The notes: generated by a model from the letters alone, not told the origin. 64,000 nucleotides of DNA from an uncultured Ilumatobacter sp. (GCA_938091165.1 CALKNK010000015.1:62001-126000), one strand, 5' to 3'; positions 15,172 through 23,789 are shown, counted from the first letter of the stretch. Numbers and translations: made by a program.

Positions 15172-16446
15172 ATGACAGTGACCGGGCGAGGCCCTTGCGA
15201 TCTCGACCCGGCTGGGCCGGTTGAAGAAGAGCGACTGGTCACGCGCCCATTTGTCATCGTGACACTCAGTGCGTTCGCCTTCTTCATGTACATCGGCACC
15301 CTGGTGCCGCTCGTTCCGCTATTTATCGAAGGGCCTCTCAAGGGCGGTGAGTTTGCGCTCGGCTTGAATGCGGCGGTCTTCGCGACTGCAGCGATCTTCG
15401 CTCGGCCCGTGCTCGGTCGGCTGGCAGATCGTTACGGCCGGCGATCGATCATCATCGGAGGAGCGTTGACCGCGGCGACTGGCGGCATGCTGATGAGCCA
15501 GATCGACTCTCTGAGCGTGCTCATGTTCCTGCGAGTGCTCACTGGAGTGGGCGAGGCGGCAGTGTTCGTTGGCGCCGCCACACTCATCGCCGATCTTTCG
15601 CCGCGTGAGCGTCGGGCTGAGGGAGCGAGCTACTTCTCTGTGGCGGTGTTCAGCGGTCTCGGAATGGGCCCAGTCTTCAGCGAATGGCTCCTCGATGACG
15701 TCAACTTCGAGCGCACCTTCATCGCTGCCGGTTCCTTCGCAATTATCGCAGCAGCGATTGCTGTCTTCGCTCCCGCCCGTGTCGAGTCACCTGATGACAA
15801 CAAAGGGACAGCTGGTGACTCAACGCGCGGTGGCGCCCCGCCGATGAAGGCCCTTGCGGAGAGTGGCGTCTTGAGTTTTATCCACCCCGCGGCGATCCTG
15901 CCGGGGACCGTTCTTGCGTTTGGCATCGGCGGGCTCACCACGTTCTTCCTCTTCATCCCCGACTATGCGCGAGATCACGGATTCACCAGTTCGGGCGGCC
16001 TGTTTCTTGCCTATGCGCTCGTCTCACTTGTCATCCGTCTGTTCGGAGCAAAGCTGCCGGAGCGTCTTGGGCCGCGTCGTTCGGTGTCAATTGCCCTCAG
16101 TACGATGGCGGCGGGTCTGGCCGTGTTCGCGCTCTTCCCCAGCGTGCCCGGCCTCTGGACAGGAGCGGTGCTGATCGGACTTGGCGCTGCGTTCAACTAT
16201 CCGTCGTTGATGGCGCTCACCGTCAACAAGGCCAACGATGCTGAGCGGGCCTCCGCGATCAGTTCGTTCACGATGTTCTTCGAGATCGGCTCGGTCGGCG
16301 CAGGACTCACCATTGGCGTCCTCGCGCAACTTGTCGGTAAGCAGTACGGCTTCTTCGGCGGAGTGGCGTTCTGCCTGATTGGGCTCTGGCTGTTGCGGGT
16401 CAAGGTCGCACCAGCCGAACCGAAGCCGGCGATCGTGCCCGCCTAG
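15172..16446 (+). CDS. Major facilitator superfamily transporter
   Basis: A 424-residue membrane protein with about 12 hydrophobic segments and the MFS motif A between segments 2 and 3 (GRLADRYGRRS). A motif-C-like GLGMGP lies in segment 5. The long central loop (VESPDDNKGTAGDSTRGG) divides the two six-helix halves. This pattern fits drug/H+ antiporter-type exporters, but the substrate is not readable. ATG at 15172 is in frame; AGGAG at 15167-15171 is better spaced for the GTG at 15178, which may be the true start. A 13-bp inverted repeat follows the stop. Confidence 0.88.
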   Translation: MTVTGRGPCDLDPAGPVEEERLVTRPFVIVTLSAFAFFMYIGTLVPLVPLFIEGPLKGGEFALGLNAAVFATAAIFARPVLGRLADRYGRRSIIIGGALTAATGGMLMSQIDSLSVLMFLRVLTGVGEAAVFVGAATLIADLSPRERRAEGASYFSVAVFSGLGMGPVFSEWLLDDVNFERTFIAAGSFAIIAAAIAVFAPARVESPDDNKGTAGDSTRGGAPPMKALAESGVLSFIHPAAILPGTVLAFGIGGLTTFFLFIPDYARDHGFTSSGGLFLAYALVSLVIRLFGAKLPERLGPRRSVSIALSTMAAGLAVFALFPSVPGLWTGAVLIGLGAAFNYPSLMALTVNKANDAERASAISSFTMFFEIGSVGAGLTIGVLAQLVGKQYGFFGGVAFCLIGLWLLRVKVAPAEPKPAIVPA

Positions 16447-16448
16447 GT

Positions 16449-16490
16449 CAGCGGAAATCAGACGCCTATCGCGATGGCTGATTTCCGCTG
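16449..16490. repeat. Perfect 13-bp inverted repeat between MFS and adaA-alkA genes
   Basis: CAGCGGAAATCAG (16449-16461) and CTGATTTCCGCTG (16478-16490) pair perfectly around a 16-nt loop. There is no following U-run, so it is a Rho-dependent or structural hairpin, or an operator for the downstream repair gene. The 9-bp core GGAAATCAG is shared with the terminator at 10445-10479. Confidence 0.6.
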
Positions 16491-16523
16491 GTGAAGCCGC
16501 CGACGCTCCGGCATGATGGAGCC

Positions 16524-18044
16524 ATGCCACTGCTCGACCACGACCACTGCTACGACATCGTTCGCAGCGGTGACCGCAGGTTCGACGGAGTGTTCGTCAC
16601 GGCGGTGAGGACCACGGGGATTTACTGCAGGCCGAGCTGCCCCGCAATGACCCCGAAGCAGACCAACGTCGAGTTCCACCACACACCTGCAGCAGCCCAG
16701 CAGCGGGGCTTTCGGGCATGCAAGCGATGCCGCCCTGACGCTTCGCCTGGGTCGCCGGAATGGAATCTGCGACAGGACGTCGTCGGCCGAGCAATGCGGA
16801 TGATCGCCGACGGCACCATCGAACGTGACGGCGTTCCCGGGCTGGCCCGGCAACTCGGCTACAGCGAGCGGCACCTCAATCGAGTGATGACCGACGAGCT
16901 GGGAGCGGGACCGCTCGCCATCGCCCGAGCTCATCGCGCGCACACGGCGCGGTTGCTCATCGAGACCACATCGATGCCGTTCACCGACATCGCCTTCGCC
17001 GCTGGATTCGGCAGCGTGCGCCAGTTCAACGACACGGTGCGTGAAGTCTTCGCGTCATCGCCGACAAATCTTCGAGCAAACTGCGGAAGCGTTGCGGGCG
17101 CTGGACCAGCAGGAGAAGTAACCCTTCGGCTCCCCGCTCGGCAACCGTTCGCGGGTGCTGAGTTGCTGGCGTTCCTCGGAGCGCACGCGATTCCTGGCCT
17201 TGAGTCGTGGGACGGCGAGTGCTTCGCGTTGGTGCTCACGCTTCCGCACGGTCACGGCACCGCTTTGCTGCGCGCACATGATGATCACATCGAGGCCAGA
17301 GCGCGGCTCGTCGACTGGGCTGATCTGTCGAGTGCCGTGCAAAGACTGCGGCGTCTGCTCGATCTCGATGCCGATCCGATTGCGATCGACGAAGCGCTGA
17401 GGGTCGAACCAGCGCTCGGACGATTGGTTCAAGCTATGCCTGGACGGCGCGCCTCGGCGAGCGCTGATCCGTTCCAGACGACTCTCCGGGCCATCGTGGG
17501 GCAGCAGGTGTCGCTTGCTGGGGCGCGCACCGTGACGGGCCGACTGGTGGCAGCACTGGGAGCTCCAATCGACGCGGATCTGGCTGGCGCAACCGCGCTG
17601 ACGCATGCTTTTCCGACCGTCGAGCAACTCGCCGATGCTCCTGATGAATTCTTTGCGATGCCGATGGCACGTCGTGACACCGTGCGGCGAGTTGCTGCGG
17701 CGGCTGCGGACGGTGTGCTCGTCCTCGACGCTGGTGTCGATCATGTCGAGACTCGTGCCCGGCTGCGCGAACTGAAGGGCATCGGCCCGTGGACTGCCGA
17801 CTACGTGGTGATGCGCGGACTCGGTCATCCCGACGTGTTCCTCGGCACCGACCTGGTCGCAGTGAATGCACTGCGAGCACTCGGCCTTGAACCGACCGAC
17901 GCCGTGAGGTGGGCGCCGTGGCGCTCATATGCCCTGCATCACCTCTGGGCAAGCCTCGGAACACTCGATGCGGCCGCACGGTCTGCCGCCAGCCCAAAAC
18001 TTGACCAACCATCAACTGCAACGACGAGAACGGAAGTGTCATGA
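16524..18044 (+). CDS. AdaA-AlkA fusion: methylphosphotriester sensor/AraC regulator and 3-methyladenine DNA glycosylase II
   Basis: A 506-residue fusion. Residues 1-75 form the Ada zinc domain with Cys35, Cys39, Cys66 and Cys69 (GIYCRPSCP, ACKRCRPD); in Ada one of these cysteines takes methyl groups from phosphotriesters and turns the protein into an activator. Residues 80-185 are an AraC-type helix-turn-helix pair. From about 195 follows an AlkA-like glycosylase with the helix-hairpin-helix LKGIGPWTADY (419 on) and catalytic Asp437 (GHPDVFLG). It removes alkylated purines and probably induces its own operon. The stop overlaps the ogt start (ATGA), coupling base excision with methyl transfer. 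Confidence 0.94.
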   Translation: MPLLDHDHCYDIVRSGDRRFDGVFVTAVRTTGIYCRPSCPAMTPKQTNVEFHHTPAAAQQRGFRACKRCRPDASPGSPEWNLRQDVVGRAMRMIADGTIERDGVPGLARQLGYSERHLNRVMTDELGAGPLAIARAHRAHTARLLIETTSMPFTDIAFAAGFGSVRQFNDTVREVFASSPTNLRANCGSVAGAGPAGEVTLRLPARQPFAGAELLAFLGAHAIPGLESWDGECFALVLTLPHGHGTALLRAHDDHIEARARLVDWADLSSAVQRLRRLLDLDADPIAIDEALRVEPALGRLVQAMPGRRASASADPFQTTLRAIVGQQVSLAGARTVTGRLVAALGAPIDADLAGATALTHAFPTVEQLADAPDEFFAMPMARRDTVRRVAAAAADGVLVLDAGVDHVETRARLRELKGIGPWTADYVVMRGLGHPDVFLGTDLVAVNALRALGLEPTDAVRWAPWRSYALHHLWASLGTLDAAARSAASPKLDQPSTATTRTEVS

Positions 18045-18553
18045 CGGCGACCACCCTTGCCTCCACCGCGATGAGCAGCCCTGTTGGACAGCTCACGATC
18101 ATCGCGTCAGATATAGGAATCCGCGCTGTGCTCTGGCCCACCGACAACCCGAAGCGAGTGCCGCTCGGCGACGTAGAACCCCGTGAAAATTATCCCGTGC
18201 TATCGAGCGCCGTGACGCAGCTCGGCGAGTATTTCGAGGGGCATCGTCAAGACTTCGACCTCCCGCTTGATCCGACCGGAACTGAGTTCCAGCTGTCGGC
18301 GTGGACGGCGTTGCGGTCGATTCCGTTTGGCACGACGGTGAGTTATGGCGAGCAGGCCGAACAGATGGGTGACAAGCGCAAGGCGCGTGCCGTCGGTGCT
18401 GCAAACGGGCGCAACCCCATTTCGATCATCGTTCCCTGCCATCGCGTTGTCGGCTCGAACGGATCACTCACTGGGTTCGCCGGAGGCATCGACACCAAAG
18501 ACTGGCTCCTCATCCACGAACGCCGAGTCGCCGGCCACACCCTCAACCTCTAG
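18041..18553 (+). CDS. ogt: Methylated-DNA-[protein]-cysteine S-methyltransferase
   Basis: A 170-residue suicide repair enzyme moving the methyl group of O6-methylguanine to its own cysteine. The active-site motif PCHRV lies at 132-136 with acceptor Cys133, after the helix-turn-helix part (FGTTVSYGEQAEQMG) and the ANGRNP asparagine hinge; FAGG follows. It overlaps the upstream adaA-alkA gene by 4 nt and so should be induced with it on alkylation damage. Confidence 0.95.
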   Translation: MTATTLASTAMSSPVGQLTIIASDIGIRAVLWPTDNPKRVPLGDVEPRENYPVLSSAVTQLGEYFEGHRQDFDLPLDPTGTEFQLSAWTALRSIPFGTTVSYGEQAEQMGDKRKARAVGAANGRNPISIIVPCHRVVGSNGSLTGFAGGIDTKDWLLIHERRVAGHTLNL

Positions 18554-18567
18554 CCAGCCGCCACCCT

Positions 18568-18692
18568 CCGAAAAATGTTGGCATAGCGGCGCTGAGCGAC
18601 GATCTTGCCGCACATTTCGGTTGGGGTGCTGTGGGGTCTCCATTCTGTGGGGCATCAGCGTCGCTGAGCGGGCACCTCCCTGCATTTTTCGG
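18568..18692. repeat. 125-bp element bounded by two-part inverted repeats
   Basis: Left arm: CCGAAAAATG (18568-18577), 13 bases, GCTGAGCGACG (18591-18601). Right arm, read on the complement: CCGAAAAATG (18692-18683), 13 bases, GCTCAGCGACG (18669-18659). The outer 10 bp match perfectly, the inner 11 bp at 10 of 11, with identical 13-nt spacing. It fills the gap between ogt and the aldo/keto reductase gene and has no coding content. It could be a small non-autonomous mobile element (MITE-like) or a large bidirectional hairpin. Confidence 0.55.
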
Positions 18693-18717
18693 GTGAGGGG
18701 TGTGGCAGGGTGGCGAG

Positions 18718-19695
18718 ATGAGGTACGTCCCCTTCGGAAACACTGGACTGTCGATCTCCGCGATCACGCTGGGCTGTATGAGCTTCGGCGAATCGGGCAA
18801 GGGCACACATGCCTGGAGCATGGATGAGGCCACCAGCCGACCGTTCATCGAGCAAGCGCTCGAGGCAGGCATTAACTGCTTCGATACGGCCAACGTTTAC
18901 TCTCTCGGCTCGAGCGAAGAGATCATTGGTCGAGCGTTGGCGGACATGACGAACCGCGAGGACGTCATCATCGCCACCAAGGTCCGCGGACGAATGCGGG
19001 AAGGACGTTTCGGAGAGGGACTGTCGCGCAAGGCGATCATGCACGAGGTCGATGAGAGCCTGCGGCGACTCGGAACGGACTACATCGACCTGTATCAGAT
19101 CCATCGATGGGACCACCGCACGCCGATTGAGGAAACGATGGAGGCGCTGCACGATCTAATCAAGATGGGCAAGGTGCTGCACATCGGTGCCTCATCGATG
19201 TATGCCTGGCAGTTCAGCAAGGCGCAATACGTGGCCGATGCGCATGGTTGGACGCGGTTCGTCAGCATGCAGCCGCACTACAACCTCATCAACCGCGAAG
19301 AGGAACGCGAGATGCTCCCGCTCTGTGTGGACATGAACATCGCCGTGATCCCGTGGAGCCCAATGGCTCGTGGCAAGTTGACCCGGGCGTGGGACGAATC
19401 GACAAACCGCACCGAGAGCGATGAGTTCGGCCGGTACCTCTACGGCATGCTGGAATCTGATCGTGCTGTCGCCGATGCGGTCGCGGCGGTTGCGGAGGGA
19501 CGCGGCGTGTCTCGAGCACAGATTGCGCTCGCGTGGGTGTTACGGAACCCGGCGGTTACGTCGCCGATCATCGGAGCAACCAAGCCTCATCACATCGATG
19601 ACGCGGTTGCAGCCGGGGACCTGAAGCTGACTGACGACGAAGTCAAGGCGCTTGAAGATCCGTACGTCCCACATCCCATCGTCGGCTTTGCATAA
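18718..19695 (+). CDS. Aldo/keto reductase
   Basis: A 325-residue TIM-barrel NADPH oxidoreductase. The catalytic tetrad is visible: Asp and Tyr in NCFDTANVYSLGSSEE (about 43-58), Lys in IIATKVRG and His in LYQIHRWDH. The C-terminal NADP-binding segment includes SPIIGATKPHHIDDAV. It starts with ATG at 18718 (MRYVPFGNTG), the normal N-terminus of this group. Members reduce aldehydes and ketones; the natural substrate is not evident. The 125-bp inverted-repeat element lies directly upstream. Confidence 0.9.
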   Translation: MRYVPFGNTGLSISAITLGCMSFGESGKGTHAWSMDEATSRPFIEQALEAGINCFDTANVYSLGSSEEIIGRALADMTNREDVIIATKVRGRMREGRFGEGLSRKAIMHEVDESLRRLGTDYIDLYQIHRWDHRTPIEETMEALHDLIKMGKVLHIGASSMYAWQFSKAQYVADAHGWTRFVSMQPHYNLINREEEREMLPLCVDMNIAVIPWSPMARGKLTRAWDESTNRTESDEFGRYLYGMLESDRAVADAVAAVAEGRGVSRAQIALAWVLRNPAVTSPIIGATKPHHIDDAVAAGDLKLTDDEVKALEDPYVPHPIVGFA

Positions 19696-19758
19696 CGTAA
19701 TCTAAGTCTCTCTTCAGCACGAGGAGCCAGCAGTGCGAACCGGCAGTAACAACCGGAA

Positions 19759-20352
19759 CTACTTGCGGCGAGCGGCGGTGGACTGGGCTTTGCGCAAGCG
19801 GTCAGCTTCTTTCTTTGCGGCCTTTGCGGCCTTGCGCTGTTCGCGCAGCTTCGCTTGCTCATCGTCGGAACGCTTGGCGGTGTCGAGCACCGGAGCGAGC
19901 TGCGGCTCCTCGGTCTTAGGCAGGGCAAGCACTTCGTCGTTCTTCAGCAGGTCACGGATGATCGCCGATGCCGGAGCCTCACCCGCGATGGTGGCAGCGA
20001 GCATGATCCGCGTGACGGCGAGCCCGTGTCGTTCGACGAGTCCGGGCAGCACTTCCTTGAGCTGATCAGTCGACGGGTTGTCGGCATTCTCACCGAGTCC
20101 CTCGATGCAATCGGCGAGACAAGCGTCAGAGAGGATGGCCGCGATTGCTTCCATGCTGCCGTCAATACGGCCGGACTTCACTCCGGCACGTAATGAGTCT
20201 GCGTTGAGTTCGCCCTCAATAAACGACTCGAGTCCCTCACGGTGATCATCGTCCAATGCCTCGATACCTGACGTGATTTCGTCGTCGGTTGCGGCCTTGA
20301 TTGAGCGGTCCAGCAGACCCAGGGCCTGCATACGGTTCTTCACGTGATTCAC
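19759..20352 (-). CDS. Conserved-looking hypothetical protein
   Basis: A 197-residue soluble protein without recognised motifs. The first 140 residues look like an acidic, mainly helical domain (GIEALDDDHREGLESFIEGEL, AIAAILSDACLADCIEGLGEN). The last 45 residues are a highly charged Lys/Ala/Arg helix (EQRKAAKAAKKEADRLRKAQSTAARRK), probably a coiled coil or nucleic-acid-binding tail. Codon use matches the neighbours, supporting a real gene. The GTG at 20352 is taken as start; ATG at 20331 is possible. Confidence 0.7.
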   Translation of the reverse strand: MNHVKNRMQALGLLDRSIKAATDDEITSGIEALDDDHREGLESFIEGELNADSLRAGVKSGRIDGSMEAIAAILSDACLADCIEGLGENADNPSTDQLKEVLPGLVERHGLAVTRIMLAATIAGEAPASAIIRDLLKNDEVLALPKTEEPQLAPVLDTAKRSDDEQAKLREQRKAAKAAKKEADRLRKAQSTAARRK

Positions 20353-20569
20353 GGGCTGCGACGCTACCGCGGAAACCAGCTGAGCAGTACCGGATCCGAG
20401 GCAGGGTGCCGACGACTCCGTATAACTTCAGCGAGGCCACCGACGTTGCTGGTGGTTTGTCTCGAAGCTTTCTGGACGTGCGACCCCGATCCGGCCTATT
20501 CTCACGGCGCCTACACCTTCGTGCCGTTCGACCGTTGGAGGCGGTCACGACGGGGATATCGGAGGAACC

Positions 20570-21543
20570 GTGGCAACAGTGTCGCTCAACGGCGTCGAGA
20601 AGATATGTGACAATGGGTATCACGCCATTCATGACCTGAGCCTCGAGATTGAAGACAAGGAATTCCTAGTCCTCGTCGGTCCGTTGGGTTGTGGCAAGTC
20701 GACTGCGTTGCGAATGGTTGCCGGCCTCGAGTCGATCGCGGGCGGCGAACTCCGTATCGGCGACCGTGCTGTCAACGATGTCGAGCCGAAGGATCGCGAC
20801 ATCGCCATGGTCTTCCAGAATTACGCCTTGTACCCACACATGAGCGTGTATGACAACATCGGGTTCGCGCTGAAGCTTGCCAAGGTGCCGAAGGAAGAGA
20901 TCGACGTCCGGGTTCGCAAGGCGTCGGCAATCCTCGAACTCGACTCGTACCTCGATCGCAAGCCCGGGTTGCTGTCGGGCGGCCAGCGCCAACGTGTCGC
21001 AATGGGCCGCGCCATCGTCCGTCAGCCAGCGGCATTTTTGATGGACGAGCCGCTGTCGAACCTTGATGCAAAGCTGCGTGGTCAGATGCGCGCAGAGATC
21101 GCAGCGCTCCAGCGTGACCTTGCCGTAACCACCATTTACGTCACGCACGTTCAGGTTGAGGCGATGACAATGGGAGACCGGGTTGCCGTGCTCAAAGACG
21201 GGCTACCTCCAGCAGATCGATACGCCGCAGAATCGTTACGACCGCCCAGACAACGTGTTTGTGGGTGCTTTCATCGGTTCGCCGTCAATGAACCTCTACG
21301 AGGGCAGATAGACATTTCAGGAGGTTGGCTTAGAAGCAGCCACCCTTGGAAGGGTGCGTAATAGCTCACTGGTCGAGTGATCCTGACGTAGTCGAGGAAT
21401 CGACGAGTGGAAGCGCAGCCAACGCAGTTGGGCGGTTCAGTCCGCGTACTCGAGCTCGCATCGGAGAGAACATCGACAATGCCGTGGCCATCGAGAACGT
21501 TCACTTCTTTGACGCTGTTACACGCAAAGCCATATCGACCTGA
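20570..21543 (+). pseudogene. Broken sugar ABC-transporter ATPase gene (UgpC/MsmK-like)
   Basis: From GTG 20570, after a GGAGG, the frame reads a carbohydrate-importer ATPase: Walker A GPLGCGKST (Leu where Ser is usual), Q-loop VFQNYALYPH, signature LSGGQRQRVAMGR, Walker B FLMDEPLSNLDAKLR and the switch region THVQVEAMTMGDRVAV (Val where Asp is usual). An extra base around 21203-21210 shifts the frame. Homology continues in another frame as QQIDTPQNRYDRPDNVFVGA and then FIGSPSMNLYEG, to a TAG at 21309. A 23S rRNA fragment follows. The gene's own C-terminus then reappears (TRARIGENIDNAV, VHFFDAVTRKAI) to TGA 21543. Most of the TOBE domain is gone. No permease or binding-protein genes adjoin. 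It is almost certainly non-functional. Confidence 0.85.
21318..21385 (+). other. 23S rRNA fragment (L11-binding/GTPase-centre domain) inside the broken ABC gene
   Basis: The stretch contains GGTTGGCTTAGAAGCAGCCA (21323-21342), 13 bases, then GCGTAATAGCTCACTGGTCG (21356-21375) and TCCTG (21381-21385). These match bacterial 23S rRNA around E. coli positions 1051-1115, from memory of that sequence, with the same 13-nt spacing and no indel. The 58-nt L11- and thiostrepton-binding domain is essentially complete, with both conserved loops intact. Similarity stops abruptly after TCCTG; on the left it stops at CAG (21318), perhaps reaching AGACA at 21310. No other rRNA sequence is present. Confidence 0.85.
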
Positions 21544-21622
21544 AGGACATCTCGCCGATTTAGAAAATGAGCAGGTAACGCGCTGCGGGTTGAGCTTCCG
21601 TTTTCGCTAAGACGCTGCGTGA

Positions 21623-22714
21623 TCAGCGTGCAAATCGTGGCTTGATTGGCGCGTGGGCGATTCTCGGCAACACGTGCTCTGCAAACAAGTCGCATTCTGC
21701 GGAATGGGTGTACCCAGACAAGATAAAGGCGCCGATTCCCACATTTTGGTACGCCTGCAGCTTGGCAGCCACCTGATCCGGATTGCCGACAATTGCTGCG
21801 CCGGCGCCGCTCCGGGCCCGGCCGATGCCCGTCCACAAGTTGTCCTCGACAAAGCCGTCATCAGCAGCAACTTCACGGAGCGCTGCCTGGCGGGCTACGC
21901 CAAACGAGGCGGCATCAAGCGACTTGTTGCGAATTGCATCTCCGGTATCGACGTCGAGCTTTGATACGAGATGCTCGGCCGCTCTGCGCGCCATGGCCTC
22001 GGTCTCGCGTACAATCACGTGGGCGCGTAGACCATAGATGAGCTCCCGATCGTAGTGTTTGGCGGCCAGCGTCGTCATCTCAGCCACCGTGCCGCCCACC
22101 GATGCAACGGTGTCAGGCCAGGTCAGGAAGACGTCTGATTCGGCAGCGGCGACGTCCTTAGCCGCCGGAGAGAACCCGCCGAAGTAGAACGGCGGAGAGG
22201 TTGCGCCCTCGAGGATCCGGGGTGGCTCAAGTTCAAGATCGACAAACTCTCCGTGAAAGTCGATTGCTTGGCCATTGAGTAGTTGGCGCAGGACCTGCAT
22301 CCATTCTCGAGTGCGCTGATAGCGCGGTGCGGAGTCGAGCGCTTCACCCGGGATATCGGAGCTGATGATGTTGATGCAGAGCCGGCCACCAGCCATCTGG
22401 TCGATGCTGGCTAGCTGACGAGCGAGCTGGGGCAGGTGCATCTCCCCCATACGTACGGCGAGCAAAAGATTGATGTGCTCGGTCTGGATGGCAATACCGG
22501 CGGCAAAGGCGGTCGAGTCGATGCCCAACTTGTAGCCGGAGGGCAGTAGCACGTTGTCGAAGCCGTTGCGATCGGCTGTCTGTACGATATTCGAGCAGTG
22601 CTTCCACGAGCTCGTGAGTGTTGGGTTGGGCTGGCCGAGAAATTCGTAGTCGTCGTCGCACAGAGCGCTAAACCAGGAGATCTCGGGAATGGTCGGATCG
22701 GCGATGGAACTCAT
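21623..22714 (-). CDS. LLM-class flavin-dependent monooxygenase (alkanesulfonate monooxygenase-like)
   Basis: A 363-residue bacterial-luciferase-like TIM-barrel protein. Features of the SsuD-like group include EISWFSALCDDD at the N-terminus, RMGEMHLPQLARQLASIDQM near 90-110 and GGRLCINIIS. EWMQVLRQLLNG, PPFYFGGFSPAAKDVAA and the C-terminal GNPDQVAAKLQAYQNVG follow. Such enzymes use FMNH2 and O2 to cleave organosulfur or similar bonds; F420-dependent relatives exist. It forms an operon with the aldo/keto reductase upstream, whose stop overlaps this ATG by 4 nt. No flavin reductase or sulfonate transporter is adjacent, so the substrate is open. Confidence 0.88.
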   Translation of the reverse strand: MSSIADPTIPEISWFSALCDDDYEFLGQPNPTLTSSWKHCSNIVQTADRNGFDNVLLPSGYKLGIDSTAFAAGIAIQTEHINLLLAVRMGEMHLPQLARQLASIDQMAGGRLCINIISSDIPGEALDSAPRYQRTREWMQVLRQLLNGQAIDFHGEFVDLELEPPRILEGATSPPFYFGGFSPAAKDVAAAESDVFLTWPDTVASVGGTVAEMTTLAAKHYDRELIYGLRAHVIVRETEAMARRAAEHLVSKLDVDTGDAIRNKSLDAASFGVARQAALREVAADDGFVEDNLWTGIGRARSGAGAAIVGNPDQVAAKLQAYQNVGIGAFILSGYTHSAECDLFAEHVLPRIAHAPIKPRFAR

Positions 22715-23613
22715 GGCAGTTGAACTCCCTCAGACGCTTGGACGATGGTGTAGACGTCGGCCCGGTCAAGGTGGACGTTGAGCGCACGGACAGCATCGGT
22801 GATGCGACCGATGTTCTGGGATCCAACGATGGCGATCGGCCGTGACGGGTGAGCAAGCACGAATGCCAACGCGATATGGCTGCGGTCGACCCCTTCGCGC
22901 TGAGCGAGTCGATCGAGTTCTGCGAGCAGTCCGGGCTTGACACCATCACCAGTGGCGAGCGATCCGCCAGCGAGTGGACTCCACGCTATGGGGGTGATGC
23001 CGAGTTGCATGCACTGGTCGAAGGTGCCATCGCGCATCGGGTGCAGGCGATGAGCAGAGAACTCGGGCTGGTTGGTGGCGATTGGAAAGTCGAGGTGTTC
23101 TTGCAGAGCTGCGACTTGGGCCAGGGTGTGGTTGGAAACGCCGACCTCCCGGATTTTGCCGGCGACGCGCAATTCCGTGAGCGTCGCCGCAACATCTGCT
23201 GGGTGGGCGTATAGGTCCGGTCGATGGATCTGGTATAAGTCGATGACGTCGACACCCATCCGACTCAATGACGCTTCGCAGGCACTCCGGAGATACGACT
23301 TCGACGAGTCGTAGGGGAGTGGTGGCATGATCCCGCCCTTAGTTGCGAGCACTATGCGGTCGCGCAGTCCAGGTGACTCGGCCAGCACAGAACCGAGGAT
23401 CTCTTCGACTTGGCCAAATCCTGTGCCACCCCAATCGAAGCCATAGACGTCTGCGTTGTCGACGAGGTTCATTCCGGCGTCTAATGCGGCTTCCAGGGTC
23501 TGCTGAGCAGCAACGATGTCGGTGTTTGTATATCTCCAGAGTCCGAAAGACAGCGGTCCGACGTTGGTAAGAGAACCGAGCGAACGAGCAGAAGAATCGA
23601 CCAGAGTTGTCAC
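22711..23613 (-). CDS. Aldo/keto reductase
   Basis: A 300-residue aldo/keto reductase. The catalytic Asp and Tyr lie in NLVDNADVYGFDWGG (near 50-64), Lys in VLATKGG and His in LYQIHRPD. FSAHRLHPMRDG and PIAWSPLAGG follow, and the C-terminus has the cofactor segment PIAIVGSQNIGRITDAV. It starts with GTG at 23613 and overlaps the luciferase-like monooxygenase by 4 nt, suggesting the two act in one pathway. It shares only the family fold with the copy at 18718-19695. Confidence 0.88.
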   Translation of the reverse strand: MTTLVDSSARSLGSLTNVGPLSFGLWRYTNTDIVAAQQTLEAALDAGMNLVDNADVYGFDWGGTGFGQVEEILGSVLAESPGLRDRIVLATKGGIMPPLPYDSSKSYLRSACEASLSRMGVDVIDLYQIHRPDLYAHPADVAATLTELRVAGKIREVGVSNHTLAQVAALQEHLDFPIATNQPEFSAHRLHPMRDGTFDQCMQLGITPIAWSPLAGGSLATGDGVKPGLLAELDRLAQREGVDRSHIALAFVLAHPSRPIAIVGSQNIGRITDAVRALNVHLDRADVYTIVQASEGVQLP

Positions 23614-23789
23614 GCACCAAACCTACCCACCGGAGGAGTAACGGGAAATGGGTCGAAAGGACTCTTTTTCTGGCCTTCCGGCTGGGGAACAGAATGCCTC
23701 TGCGGGCCGCTGACCTGGGTTCGCTTACCGTAAGTTCTGAAGAAGCTGAGATGACGAGGACGGCAAGTCTGCGCGACGATGAGGTTCTC

